Below are positions 34,329-42,513 of a stretch of 64,000 nucleotides of DNA, one piece after another; position 1 is the first letter of the stretch, and the number at the start of each line of letters is the position of its first letter. The stretch is taken from assembly GCF_020511115.1 (NCBI RefSeq), contig NZ_JAJAVH010000001.1:806001-870000 (forward strand), read 5' to 3'. The position numbers and the translations under genes were made by a program. This DNA is from Luteimonas panaciterrae (GTDB lineage: Bacteria; Pseudomonadota; Gammaproteobacteria; Xanthomonadales; Xanthomonadaceae). The notes under the pieces are model-generated. The model was given only the letters and a program-made list of their open reading frames with translations, had not been told where the DNA came from and ran no database searches.

Positions 34329-35165
34329 TCAGAACTCTTTCGTGGCGGCGGTTTTGGCGTCGCGCGCGGCGCGTCCGCGTGGGCCGTTGAAATATTCCTG
34401 TACCCAGGGATGGTCGAGACGCTCCAGTTCCGCGACCGGGCCGACCGCGATCACGCGCTTGTCGGCCAGCACCGCGATCCTGTCGCAGATAGCGTACAGG
34501 GTGTCGAGATCGTGGGTGATCAGGAAAACGGTCAATCCGAGCGCCTGTTGCAAGGTGCGGATCAGATGATCGAAGGCGGCCGCGCCGATCGGGTCGAGGC
34601 CAGCCGTGGGTTCGTCGAGGAACAGCAGCGGCGGGTCCATTGCCAGCGCGCGCGCCAGGCCCGCGCGCTTGCGCATGCCGCCGGAGAGCTGCGAGGGCAG
34701 CTTGTCGATCGCATCGGCGGGCAGGCCGGCGAGTTTCACCTTCAGCAGCGCGAGTTCGTAATGCCAGCTGTCGGGCAACTGGCCGTGGTATTCCTTGAGC
34801 GGCACCTGTACGTTCTCGCCGACGGTCAGCGACGAGAACAGCGCGCCGTCCTGGAAGAGCACGCCGGTGTTGCGCTCGATGTGGCGGCGGATCTTGCTGT
34901 CGTCGGCGCGCGCGTCGACGCCGAGCACTTCGATCTCGCCGGCATCGGGATGGCGCAGGCCGAGGATCGAGCGCATCAGCACGGATTTGCCGGTGCCCGA
35001 GCCGCCGACCACGCCGAGGATCTCGCCGCGCTTCACGTCGAGATCGAGGTCCTCGTGCACGGTCTGTTCGCCGAAACGGTTGACCAGGCCGCGCACGCGG
35101 ATGATCGGCGCGTCATCCGCGGAGGGGGGCTTTTTCGTGGGCATGGTCGGGTCGGTCATCGTCAC
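34329..35165 (-). CDS. MlaF-like ABC transporter ATPase
   Basis: ATPase of the MCE lipid transporter, 278 residues. Walker A GGSGTGKS (54-61), signature LSGGMRKRAGLARAL, Walker B LLFLDEPTAGLD and a switch histidine in ITHDLDTL. The Met-Arg-Lys-Arg after LSGG is typical of MlaF. The start overlaps the permease stop (ATGA at 35162-35165). Confidence 0.94.
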   Translation of the reverse strand: MTMTDPTMPTKKPPSADDAPIIRVRGLVNRFGEQTVHEDLDLDVKRGEILGVVGGSGTGKSVLMRSILGLRHPDAGEIEVLGVDARADDSKIRRHIERNTGVLFQDGALFSSLTVGENVQVPLKEYHGQLPDSWHYELALLKVKLAGLPADAIDKLPSQLSGGMRKRAGLARALAMDPPLLFLDEPTAGLDPIGAAAFDHLIRTLQQALGLTVFLITHDLDTLYAICDRIAVLADKRVIAVGPVAELERLDHPWVQEYFNGPRGRAARDAKTAATKEF

Positions 35166-36283
35166 CAGCCCATGTGCATGAACCAGATCGCCGCCAGCGC
35201 GTCGATCACGATCACCAGCGAGATGGTTTGCACCACGCTGGAGGTGGTGCGCTCGCCCACCGACTGCGCGGTGCCTTGCACCTGCAGGCCTTCCAGGCAG
35301 CCGATCAGGCCGATCACGATGGCGAAGATCGGCGCCTTCGACATGCCGACCAGCACGTGGCGCAGCTCGATGGTGTCGTGCATGCGGGCGTAGTAGGCCT
35401 GCGGCGGGATGTCGAGACTGAAGGCCCCCACCGAGACGCCGCCCAGCAGGCCCGCGATCATCGCGATGAAGGTGAGCAGCGGCAGCATGATCAGCAGTGC
35501 GAGCACGCGCGGGATCACCAGCAGGTCGATCGGATCGAGGCCGAGCGTGCGGATCGCATCGACTTCCTCGCGGCTCACCATCGCGCCGATCTGCGCGGTG
35601 AAGGCGCTGGCGGTGCGGCCGGCGAGCAGGATCGCGGTGAGCAGCACGCCGAACTCGCGCAGGAAGGCGATGTTGACCAGCTCCACCACCAGGATGGTGG
35701 CACCGAAGTTGGCGAGGATGGTGGCGCCGAGGAAGGCGATCACGGCGCCGACCAGATACGACAGCAGCGCCACCAGCGGCACCGCGTCCAGGCCAACCTG
35801 TTCCATGTGATGCACGGTGGCGGTCAGGCGCAGCCGGCGCGGCTGCACGAGGACGCGGCCGAGCTTGACCAGGTTCTCGCCGAGGAAGCTGACGAGCGCG
35901 ATGATCTCGTCCCAGTTGCCGCTGACGGCACGGCCGAGGCGCGCCAGCGCCGCGGCGACGCCGTATTCGCGCTTGCGCTTTGGGCGCTCGTCGGCGACGT
36001 CCTCGATTGCGGCGACCAGGGCGTGGTGGTCGTCGCGGAAGGTGAAGGCGTCGTAATCGAGCCCGCAGCGGCTCGCGAAGCGCAGCAGCTGCAGGACGCC
36101 GGCCGAATCGAGCCGTTCGACCGCGCTCGCGTCCACCGACGTCACTTCGCCGGCCTGTTTGCTGCGCAGCACCTCGGCCACGTTCTCGGCCGTGTCCAGG
36201 GTCCAGTGCCCGCCCAGGCGCAGGCGTCCGCCGTCGTTGGGATCGACGGAGATGCTGGGAGCTTGGGGCGCGGCGACACTCAT
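35162..36283 (-). CDS. MlaE-like permease with fused N-terminal STAS domain
   Basis: First gene of the operon, 373 residues. Residues about 15-95 form a STAS-like domain (DASAVERLDSAGVLQLLRFA), and residues about 130-370 the MlaE permease with five membrane segments (VGAVIAFLGATILANFGA, EVDAIRTLGLDPIDLLVIPR, GLIGCLEGLQVQGTAQSVG). In E. coli the STAS protein MlaB is separate; here the fusion replaces it. No MlaC-type periplasmic shuttle gene is present. Confidence 0.93.
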   Translation of the reverse strand: MSVAAPQAPSISVDPNDGGRLRLGGHWTLDTAENVAEVLRSKQAGEVTSVDASAVERLDSAGVLQLLRFASRCGLDYDAFTFRDDHHALVAAIEDVADERPKRKREYGVAAALARLGRAVSGNWDEIIALVSFLGENLVKLGRVLVQPRRLRLTATVHHMEQVGLDAVPLVALLSYLVGAVIAFLGATILANFGATILVVELVNIAFLREFGVLLTAILLAGRTASAFTAQIGAMVSREEVDAIRTLGLDPIDLLVIPRVLALLIMLPLLTFIAMIAGLLGGVSVGAFSLDIPPQAYYARMHDTIELRHVLVGMSKAPIFAIVIGLIGCLEGLQVQGTAQSVGERTTSSVVQTISLVIVIDALAAIWFMHMGW

Positions 36284-36451
36284 TCGAAGGAATGGAAGAT
36301 GCGTTGTGGGCGAACTGGCAAGGGCGCTGCCGGCGGAGGATACAGACTAACCAATGCCAAAGACCGGGGTTTTATGAACGCATCATGCCCCGCGACCCGT
36401 TGGCGCGGCCCTGGAACGGCCAAATCCCGTGGGCGGACGATGCCCGGACCG

Positions 36452-36457
36452 TAGAAT
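36452..36457 (+). promoter_or_regulatory. Candidate -10 element for the ThrE-type exporter
   Basis: TAGAAT at 36452-36457. A transcript starting near 36463 would exclude in-frame start codons further upstream (for example near 36385) and supports the ATG at 36541. Confidence 0.35.
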
Positions 36458-36540
36458 GCGCAGCGCGCGACGATGCGCCCACATTTTCGCTTTCCATCCG
36501 CCGGGCTTCTCCGGCCATATCGCTTCCCTTGTCCCGCTCC

Positions 36541-37788
36541 ATGCGCCAGGCCTTTCCCACGACCATCGGCTACGCCGCCCGCATCGCCTTCGTGGCCGAG
36601 CTGGCCGAGCGCCTGCACAGCTACGGCACCACCGCGCAGCGCCTCGAGGGCGCGATCGTGGCGGTGGCGCAGACACTGGGGCTGGAGTGCGAACCCTGGG
36701 TGAACCCGACCGGCATGATCTTGGCCTTCAGCGATCCCAGCCGTCCGCCCGGCGATAGCGACACCACGCGCGTGATCCGCGTTCCGCCCGGCGAGACCGA
36801 CCTCTACAAGCTGTGCGAGGCCGATCGCATCGCCGAGGACGTGATGGCCGGCAAGATTGGCCTGGCCGAAGGGCATGCGGCGCTGCGCGCGCTCGATCGT
36901 CCGCCGAGCTGGCGCGGCGTGGCCCTGCGGGTGCTGGGGTTCGGCCTGTCCTCGGCCAGCGTGGCGGGCTTGCTGCGCCTGCCTTGGCTCGATATCGCCA
37001 CGGCCGGGTTGATCGGCGTGCTGGTCGGCTTGATCGAATGGCTCACGCCGCGGCGCCCGCGCCTGCGCGAGGCCAGCGACGCGCTCGCCGCGATGATCGC
37101 GGCGACCGTCGCGGTGGCCGTCGCCAGCTTCATCGGGCCGCTCAATCTCAATACCGTGGTGATCGCATCGCTGATCGTGCTGATGCCCGGCATGGCGTTG
37201 ACCAATGCGGTCAACGAACTCACCAGCCAGCATCTGGTCTCGGGCACCTCGCGCTTCGCCGGCGCGGTGAGCACGATGCTCAAGCTGACCGTCGGCACGA
37301 TGATCGCGATGACCGTCGCGCAGATGCTCGGTATCGAGCCGCAGATACGTGCATGGCGTCCTCAGCCGGAGTGGGTGGAGTTGTGCGCGCTGTTGTCGGC
37401 GTCGTTCGCGTTCGCGGTGTTGTTCCGCGCCAATCGCCGCGATTATCCGGTGGTGATGTTGTCGGCGGCCTCGGGTTATCTGATTTCGCGTCTGGCTGGC
37501 GAGGCGTGGGGCAGTCCGGTCGGGATTTTCCTGTCGGCGATGTTGTTGACCGCCGCCGGCAATGGGTATGCGCGCTGGATCAAGCGTCCGGGCGCGGTGG
37601 TGCGCGTGCCTGGCATCATCCTGCTGGTGCCCGGCAGCACCAGCGTGCGCAGTCTGCTGACGTCGGTGCAGCAGCAGGATCTCGCGGCGGGACAGGAAGC
37701 CGCGCTGACCGTGCTCAATATCCTGTTGGCGCTGGTGGCGGGATTGCTGTTCGGCAATCTGTTGTTGCCGGCGCGGCGGAATCTGTAA
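36541..37788 (+). CDS. ThrE-type threonine/serine exporter
   Basis: A 415-residue membrane protein. The N-terminal DUF1212-type part contains AERLHSYGTTAQRLEGAI and DLYKLCEADRIAEDVMAGK; then about ten membrane segments follow in two halves, the second resembling DUF3815. The signature LVPGSTSVRSLLTSVQQQD lies near the end. Members export threonine and serine or small dicarboxylates by proton antiport. The start is chosen at ATG 36541 from family length and the candidate promoter. Divergent from the MCE operon. Confidence 0.85.
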   Translation: MRQAFPTTIGYAARIAFVAELAERLHSYGTTAQRLEGAIVAVAQTLGLECEPWVNPTGMILAFSDPSRPPGDSDTTRVIRVPPGETDLYKLCEADRIAEDVMAGKIGLAEGHAALRALDRPPSWRGVALRVLGFGLSSASVAGLLRLPWLDIATAGLIGVLVGLIEWLTPRRPRLREASDALAAMIAATVAVAVASFIGPLNLNTVVIASLIVLMPGMALTNAVNELTSQHLVSGTSRFAGAVSTMLKLTVGTMIAMTVAQMLGIEPQIRAWRPQPEWVELCALLSASFAFAVLFRANRRDYPVVMLSAASGYLISRLAGEAWGSPVGIFLSAMLLTAAGNGYARWIKRPGAVVRVPGIILLVPGSTSVRSLLTSVQQQDLAAGQEAALTVLNILLALVAGLLFGNLLLPARRNL

Positions 37789-37825
37789 GCGGATTTATTC
37801 CGCGATGCCCCAATCAAGATGTCGA

Positions 37826-37859
37826 AATAAAAACGCCGGCATGCGCCGGCGTTTTTATT
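37826..37859. terminator. Bidirectional intrinsic terminator
   Basis: A perfect 15-bp stem: AATAAAAACGCCGGC (37826-37840) and GCCGGCGTTTTTATT (37845-37859) around ATGC. The A/T-rich base gives a T run on either strand. It ends both the exporter gene and the convergent H-NS-like gene. Confidence 0.93.
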
Positions 37860-37875
37860 TGTTGCCCTGGCCCGA

Positions 37876-38244
37876 TCACTTCTTGATCAGGAAATCCTCA
37901 GGCTTCTTACCTTTCTTCACCAGCGCGGCCATCCACAGCGGCTGCTTGCCACGACCGGTCCAGGTTTCCTTGGGGTTGCCGGGATTGCGGTATTTCGGCG
38001 CGACCTTGCCGAGCTTGCGGCCCTTGCGCGCGGAAGCGGCCTTGGCCGGGCGGCCGGCGGACTTCTTGGCCGTGCCGCCGAACAGTTCGGCGATGGTGTA
38101 ACCCTCGGCGGCGACAGCGGCGATGAGCCTGGCACGCACCGTGGCGACGGGCTTGCGCTTCTTGAGCGTGGTCTTGCGCTTCTTGGCTTGCGAAATCAGC
38201 GAATCAAGTTCTTTGGCGGAAAGGCCATTCAAATCAATCGACAT
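37876..38244 (-). CDS. H-NS family nucleoid-associated protein
   Basis: A 122-residue DNA-binding protein starting MSIDLNGLSAKELDSLISQA. The N-terminal half is a short coiled-coil region; the middle is Lys/Ala-rich; the C-terminal H-NS domain reads KYRNPGNPKETWTGRGKQP followed by LWM. GGAG lies about eight bases before the ATG at 38244; the TTG at 38247 is rejected. H-NS-like proteins of Xanthomonadaceae have this length and often silence AT-rich acquired DNA, such as polysaccharide loci; a link to the locus in this window is only a guess. Confidence 0.93.
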   Translation of the reverse strand: MSIDLNGLSAKELDSLISQAKKRKTTLKKRKPVATVRARLIAAVAAEGYTIAELFGGTAKKSAGRPAKAASARKGRKLGKVAPKYRNPGNPKETWTGRGKQPLWMAALVKKGKKPEDFLIKK

Positions 38245-38438
38245 CAATTAACTCCGGATTATCGGCTGAAGGGCGCCATTCCGTGGCGTTGGAAAGATTC
38301 AGCCTAACAAATCCCGGAGAAATATAAAAATGCCATGGGAAATGCGGCCATGCGCGAATTAACGCGTAGCCGTTTTTTAACAAACGGAAAGGGCACAAGT
38401 CCCGGATCGAGAATCCGTTCTCGAATCCGACTTGAAAA

Positions 38439-40163
38439 TCAGGCTGCGGCAGGCGCGCGCAGGCGGGAAATCAATGTTTCCCGCGTGATGTTTTCCGTTT
38501 CCGCGGCATTGCGCGCGCGATATTCGAACGTGCCGGCAGCCAGTGCACGTTCGGATACCACGACGCGATGCGGAATGCCGATCAACTCGATATCGGCGAA
38601 CATCGCGCCAGGACGCAGGCCGCGATCGTCGAGCACGGCATCGATACCAGCCGACTGCAATTCCGCATACAGCGCCTCGGCCGCGGTGGCGACCGTCGCA
38701 TCCTGTTTCGGATTGATCACGCATACCGCCACCTGCCACGGCGCCATCGGCTGCGGCCAGACGATGCCGGCATCGTCGTGGTTCTGCTCGATGGCCGCGG
38801 CGACGATGCGCGTGACGCCGATGCCGTAGCAGCCCATCGCCAGCGGCTGGGCGCGTCCCTGCTCGTCGAGCACGGTGGCCTGCATGGCTTCGGAATATTT
38901 GCGGCCGAGCTGGAAAATATGGCCGACCTCGATGCCGCGCGCGATCGCGAGCTTGCCGCGACCATCGGGCGATGGATCGCCGGCGACGGCGTTGCGGATA
39001 TCGGCGACAACATCCGGTTCGGACAGATCGCGGCCCCAGTTGACGCCGGTCAAATGGAAGCCGGCTTCATTGGCACCGACGACAAAATCGGCCATCGCCG
39101 CGACTTCGCGATCGGCGATCACGCGGATTTTCCCGCGCGGTTTCACCGGTCCAAGGAAACCCGGTTCGGCCCCGAGTGCTTCGAGGATTTCCGCTTCCGT
39201 CGCCAGACGATAATCGGCGAGGCCATCTACCTTCGCCAGCTTGATCTCGTTGACGATGTGGTCGCCGCGCACCAGCGCCAGCACGAATTCCTGATTAGAA
39301 GCCGCATCGCGGCCGATCACCGCGACCGATTTCACCGTGCGCGAGAGCGGCAAGCCGAGCAGGGCGGCGACGTCCTCGCAGGTCTTCTGCGTGGGCGTGG
39401 ACACCTTGCGCAATTCCTCGGTGGCCGCCGCGCGCGGACCCGGCGGCAGCGCCTCGGCCGCTTCGACATTGGCGGCGTAATCGGAGCTGTCGGAGAAGAC
39501 GATCGCATCCTCGCCGGAGTCGGCGATCACCTGGAATTCCTGGCTGGTATCGCCGCCGATCTCGCCGCTGTCGGCGCGCACGGCGCGGAAGCGCAGCCCC
39601 AGGCGCGTGAGGATGCGCGAATAGGCTTCGTGCATGTTGCGGTATTCGCGTGCCAGGTCCTCATCGCTGAGATGGAAGGAATAGGCGTCCTTCATGATGA
39701 ACTCGCGCGCGCGCATCACGCCGAAGCGCGGGCGCAGTTCGTCGCGGAACTTGGTGTTGATCTGATAGAAATTCACCGGCAGCTGCTTGTAGCTGACCAG
39801 CTCGTTGCGCGCGAAATCGGTGATGACTTCCTCGGCCGTCGGCGCGTAGCAGAATTCCTGCTCCTTGCGATCCTTCAGCTGCAGCAGGGTATTGCCGTAG
39901 CGTTGCCAGCGGCCGGTTTCCTCCCACAACTCCTTGGGCTGGATCGTCGGCATCAGCACTTCGATCGCGCCGGCGCGATTCATTTCCTCGCGCACGACCG
40001 CTTCCACCTTGCGCAGCACGCGCAGGCCCAGCGGCGACCAGGTGTAGATGCCGGCGGCGAGCTTGCGCAACATGCCGGCCTTGAGCATCAGCTTGTGGCT
40101 GACGATCTCGGCATCGGCGGGGGTTTCTTTTTCAGTGCGGAGGTGGAACTGCGACAGACGCAT
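38439..40163 (-). CDS. proS: Prolyl-tRNA synthetase
   Basis: Class II aminoacyl-tRNA synthetase, 574 residues, starting [19 protein letters not shown]. It has class II motifs ([31 protein letters not shown] split by the catalytic sheet; [10 protein letters not shown]), an inserted YbaK-like editing domain (about 230-380, with [16 protein letters not shown]) and a C-terminal anticodon-binding domain (VAVCVINPK). The frame extends to 40211, but the family start is 40163. Editing domain presence is normal for bacterial long forms. Confidence 0.96.
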   Translation of the reverse strand: MRLSQFHLRTEKETPADAEIVSHKLMLKAGMLRKLAAGIYTWSPLGLRVLRKVEAVVREEMNRAGAIEVLMPTIQPKELWEETGRWQRYGNTLLQLKDRKEQEFCYAPTAEEVITDFARNELVSYKQLPVNFYQINTKFRDELRPRFGVMRAREFIMKDAYSFHLSDEDLAREYRNMHEAYSRILTRLGLRFRAVRADSGEIGGDTSQEFQVIADSGEDAIVFSDSSDYAANVEAAEALPPGPRAAATEELRKVSTPTQKTCEDVAALLGLPLSRTVKSVAVIGRDAASNQEFVLALVRGDHIVNEIKLAKVDGLADYRLATEAEILEALGAEPGFLGPVKPRGKIRVIADREVAAMADFVVGANEAGFHLTGVNWGRDLSEPDVVADIRNAVAGDPSPDGRGKLAIARGIEVGHIFQLGRKYSEAMQATVLDEQGRAQPLAMGCYGIGVTRIVAAAIEQNHDDAGIVWPQPMAPWQVAVCVINPKQDATVATAAEALYAELQSAGIDAVLDDRGLRPGAMFADIELIGIPHRVVVSERALAAGTFEYRARNAAETENITRETLISRLRAPAAA

Positions 40164-40286
40164 GCGGGGCGGTCGGAATGGGCGGGAGGGTCCGCCATTC
40201 TGCCACGGCATCGGGCCGCGTCGGCGCGACGCGGCGGGATTTTCAGGGGTTTCAGGCCGCGAAGGGCCCGAAGAGTGCGTTCCGGC

Positions 40287-40721
40287 TTACGACGGACAAT
40301 TTGCTTTCAACGTGGCGCGCGCCAGTTCCAGCTGATTGCCGCGCTCCTCGGCAGTGAGGGTCTTGTCGGCCTTGCCGTCGCCGTCGGTGTCCCGCTGCAC
40401 GTCGTTCTTGTCTTCCAGCATCTTGATGTTCTTGCGCGCGGCCGCGCACTGCGGATTTTCACCACCGGTAGGTTTGGCGTCGCTGGCGACGGTTTTCGAT
40501 GCGGCTTCCGTCGCCTTGGGCGCGGGGGCGGCGACATCGTCGTGCCGGATTTTCTGCTGCTGATACTGCGTGTTGGCCGGCGGGGTTTCCGAATAATGGG
40601 TGACGCCCTTGTCGTCCTTCCACTGATAAACCTCCTGGCCCGAGGCGGACAGGGAGATGGCGGCGATGGCCGGAAGCAGGAGTGCCTGGCCGAACAGGGA
40701 AAGGAACGGTTTACGGGGCAT
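40287..40721 (-). CDS. DUF4124-domain exported protein
   Basis: A 144-residue secreted protein of unknown function. Signal peptide MPRKPFLSLFGQALLLPAIA to about residue 28, then the DUF4124 core EVYQWKDDKGVTHYSETPP and a charged helical C-terminal part with an acidic DTDGDGKADK loop. The frame runs upstream to 41393 without support, so the start is set by the signal peptide. It is near proS on the same strand and divergent from pssA. Confidence 0.87.
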   Translation of the reverse strand: MPRKPFLSLFGQALLLPAIAAISLSASGQEVYQWKDDKGVTHYSETPPANTQYQQQKIRHDDVAAPAPKATEAASKTVASDAKPTGGENPQCAAARKNIKMLEDKNDVQRDTDGDGKADKTLTAEERGNQLELARATLKANCPS

Positions 40722-40910
40722 GCGGAACCTGCTGCGCAAGGAGGGCGGGGCGATTGCAGCACCGTGCGGTGGCGGCTGCAAGCCCGGAAGCCGGATCGCG
40801 TGACGCTGGTCGCGGCCCTGGTTTTCGCAGCGCATGCCGGGAGAGCCATTATTTGCCCGCCTGGAGGGCCATGCGAGCGCGTCACGGCGCGGCTCGCTAA
40901 ACTGCCCACC

Positions 40911-41687
40911 ATGGATGACCAGCCCCTGCAACGTCCGCGCGGCCGCGGCATTTACCTGCTGCCCAACCTGTTCACCACCGGTGGCCTGTTCGGCGGTTTC
41001 TTCGCGATCATCGCTGCCTCGCAGGGGCGGATCGAGGCCGCCTGCGTGGCCATTTTCGTCGCCGCCATTCTCGACGGGCTCGATGGCCGCGTGGCGCGCC
41101 TGACCAATACCCAGAGCGAGTTCGGCGTGCAGTACGACTCGCTCGCCGATCTGGTGAGCTTCGGCATGGCGCCGGCGCTGGTGATGTACCACTGGGCGCT
41201 GATGTCGCTGAAGCTCGATGGCATCACGATTGGCCGGGTTGGCTGGCTGGCGGCGTTCCTGTACGCGGCCTGCGCCGCGTTGCGGCTGGCGCGCTTCAAC
41301 AGCCAGGTGGGCAAGGTCGACAAGCGCTGGTTCATCGGTCTGGCCAGCCCGGCGGCGGCGGGGCTGATGGCGAGTTTCGTGTGGACGTTCCACGATCTCG
41401 ACCTCAGTGGTGACGAGATGCGATACGTCGCGCTCGTCGTCACCATCCTTGCGGGCCTGCTGATGGTCAGCGGCATTCGCTACAACAGCTTCAAGGGCGG
41501 GCGCGGGGCGAAATCCGATCGCGTGCCGTTCTTCGCGCTGCTGCTGGTGGTGGCGGTGCTGATCGCGCTGGTGATCGATCCGCCCAAGACACTGCTGACG
41601 GCGACGGTGCTGTACGCGCTGTCCGGACCGTTGCTGTGGTTCAAGCGGCGACGCCTGCCGGTCGATACGACGGATGCGAGCGCATGA
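40911..41687 (+). CDS. pssA: CDP-diacylglycerol--serine O-phosphatidyltransferase
   Basis: Integral membrane enzyme making phosphatidylserine from CDP-diacylglycerol and serine, the first step to phosphatidylethanolamine. The 258-residue protein carries the CDP-alcohol phosphotransferase signature beginning DGLDGRVARLTNT, followed by EFGVQYDSLADLVSFG with its last two aspartates, and about seven membrane segments. It is the short membrane-type PssA, not the E. coli phospholipase-D-like type. The stop overlaps the next gene (ATGA). Confidence 0.93.
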   Translation: MDDQPLQRPRGRGIYLLPNLFTTGGLFGGFFAIIAASQGRIEAACVAIFVAAILDGLDGRVARLTNTQSEFGVQYDSLADLVSFGMAPALVMYHWALMSLKLDGITIGRVGWLAAFLYAACAALRLARFNSQVGKVDKRWFIGLASPAAAGLMASFVWTFHDLDLSGDEMRYVALVVTILAGLLMVSGIRYNSFKGGRGAKSDRVPFFALLLVVAVLIALVIDPPKTLLTATVLYALSGPLLWFKRRRLPVDTTDASA

Positions 41688-41956
41688 GTTGGGATCCGCT
41701 GCAGCGCGAAGTGCTGGAAGCCTTGGGCCATACGTTGTATTTCACGGCTTCGCCGCAGGCGCAGGCATCGGAAGAGGTGCTTCCGGAGGATGCATTGCTG
41801 ATCGCGGTGTTGCGCGCCGCCGGCCGTAGCCGTGATGCGGCCGACGCCGTTGCGCTGTGTCGCGAATGGGGTCCGGCCGCGCGCCTGCGCAGCGCCGCCG
41901 CCAAGCGCGCGCTGTGGCCGCGCTTGCGCGCGTTGCGAGGACGGCCGTCGGCATGA
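41684..41956 (+). CDS. Small protein before rimI; candidate DNA polymerase III psi subunit (HolD-like)
   Basis: A 90-residue protein starting MSWDPLQREVLEALGHTLYF. Not recognised with certainty. Two hints point to HolD: it sits directly before rimI, as holD does in E. coli, with four-base overlaps on both sides; and its ends resemble the psi pattern, an N-terminal short helix with a leucine-rich LEALG turn and a C-terminal helix ending AAAKRALWPRLRAL, where E. coli psi has a similar Ala/Leu/Trp helix. The middle (EEVLPEDALLIAVLRAA) is short compared with the 137-residue E. coli protein. The chi gene holC is 3.4 kb downstream. Confidence 0.75.
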   Translation: MSWDPLQREVLEALGHTLYFTASPQAQASEEVLPEDALLIAVLRAAGRSRDAADAVALCREWGPAARLRSAAAKRALWPRLRALRGRPSA

Positions 41957-42453
41957 GCGCGGTTACGACGCAAGAAGCCGGAGCGGCGCCCGCCGGCAGT
42001 CTGCGGCCGATGCGCGAGACGGATCTCGACGCTGTGATGGAGATCGAGCGTCGTGCCTATCCCTTTCCGTGGACGCAGGGCATCTTCCGCGACTGCCTGC
42101 GTGCCGAGTACCCGGCATGGGTGATGTTGAGTGAAGGCAGGCAGAGCGAAGGCCGGATCATCGGTTACGGCGTGCTCAGCGTGGCCGCCGACGAGGCGCA
42201 TGTACTCAACGTGTGTGTCGATCCGCTGGCGCAGAGCCGCGGACATGGCCGCAAGCTGCTGCGGGCGTTGATGAATAACGCCCGTGGTTTCGGCGCGCAG
42301 CGCATCTTTCTCGAAGTACGGCCTTCGAATCCGCACGCCATCGCGCTGTACCACGATGAAGGCTTCAACGAGATCGGGCGGCGGCCACGCTATTACCCTG
42401 CCAAGTTTGGCAGGGAGGATGCGATCGTGATGGCGAAGGAATTGCTGGACTAA
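41953..42453 (+). CDS. rimI: Ribosomal protein S18-alanine N-acetyltransferase
   Basis: GNAT-fold acetyltransferase, 166 residues, starting MSAVTTQEAGAAPAGSLRPM. It has the RimI features MEIERRAYPFPWTQGIFRDC, the acetyl-CoA loop QSRGHGRKLL and the C-terminal EVRPSNPHAIALYHDEGF and REDAIVMAKEL. ATG 41953 overlaps the previous stop (ATGA). In vivo it acetylates the N-terminus of S18. Confidence 0.94.
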   Translation: MSAVTTQEAGAAPAGSLRPMRETDLDAVMEIERRAYPFPWTQGIFRDCLRAEYPAWVMLSEGRQSEGRIIGYGVLSVAADEAHVLNVCVDPLAQSRGHGRKLLRALMNNARGFGAQRIFLEVRPSNPHAIALYHDEGFNEIGRRPRYYPAKFGREDAIVMAKELLD

Positions 42454-42466
42454 GCATATCGCCCCT

Positions 42467-42488
42467 CATTCCCGTTTTCGCGGGAATG
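42467..42488. repeat. REP-like palindrome after rimI
   Basis: CATTCCCG (42467-42474), a six-base loop, CGGGAATG (42481-42488). It lies between convergent rimI and valS and matches the repeat core seen at 32664 and 61944. Confidence 0.75.
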
Positions 42489-42513
42489 ACGAGCAAAAAA
42501 CGACGGTCCGGCT

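Noticed and set aside
38568..41687. Open frame of 1039 codons on the plus strand across proS
   Set aside because: Only its last 258 codons (from 40911) are real, as pssA. The upstream part is antisense to proS and has no protein-like pattern.
42403..42419. Palindrome CCCTGCCAA/TTGGCAGGG in rimI
   Set aside because: It lies in the codons for the conserved YYPAKFGRED region of RimI, so no insertion is needed to explain it.
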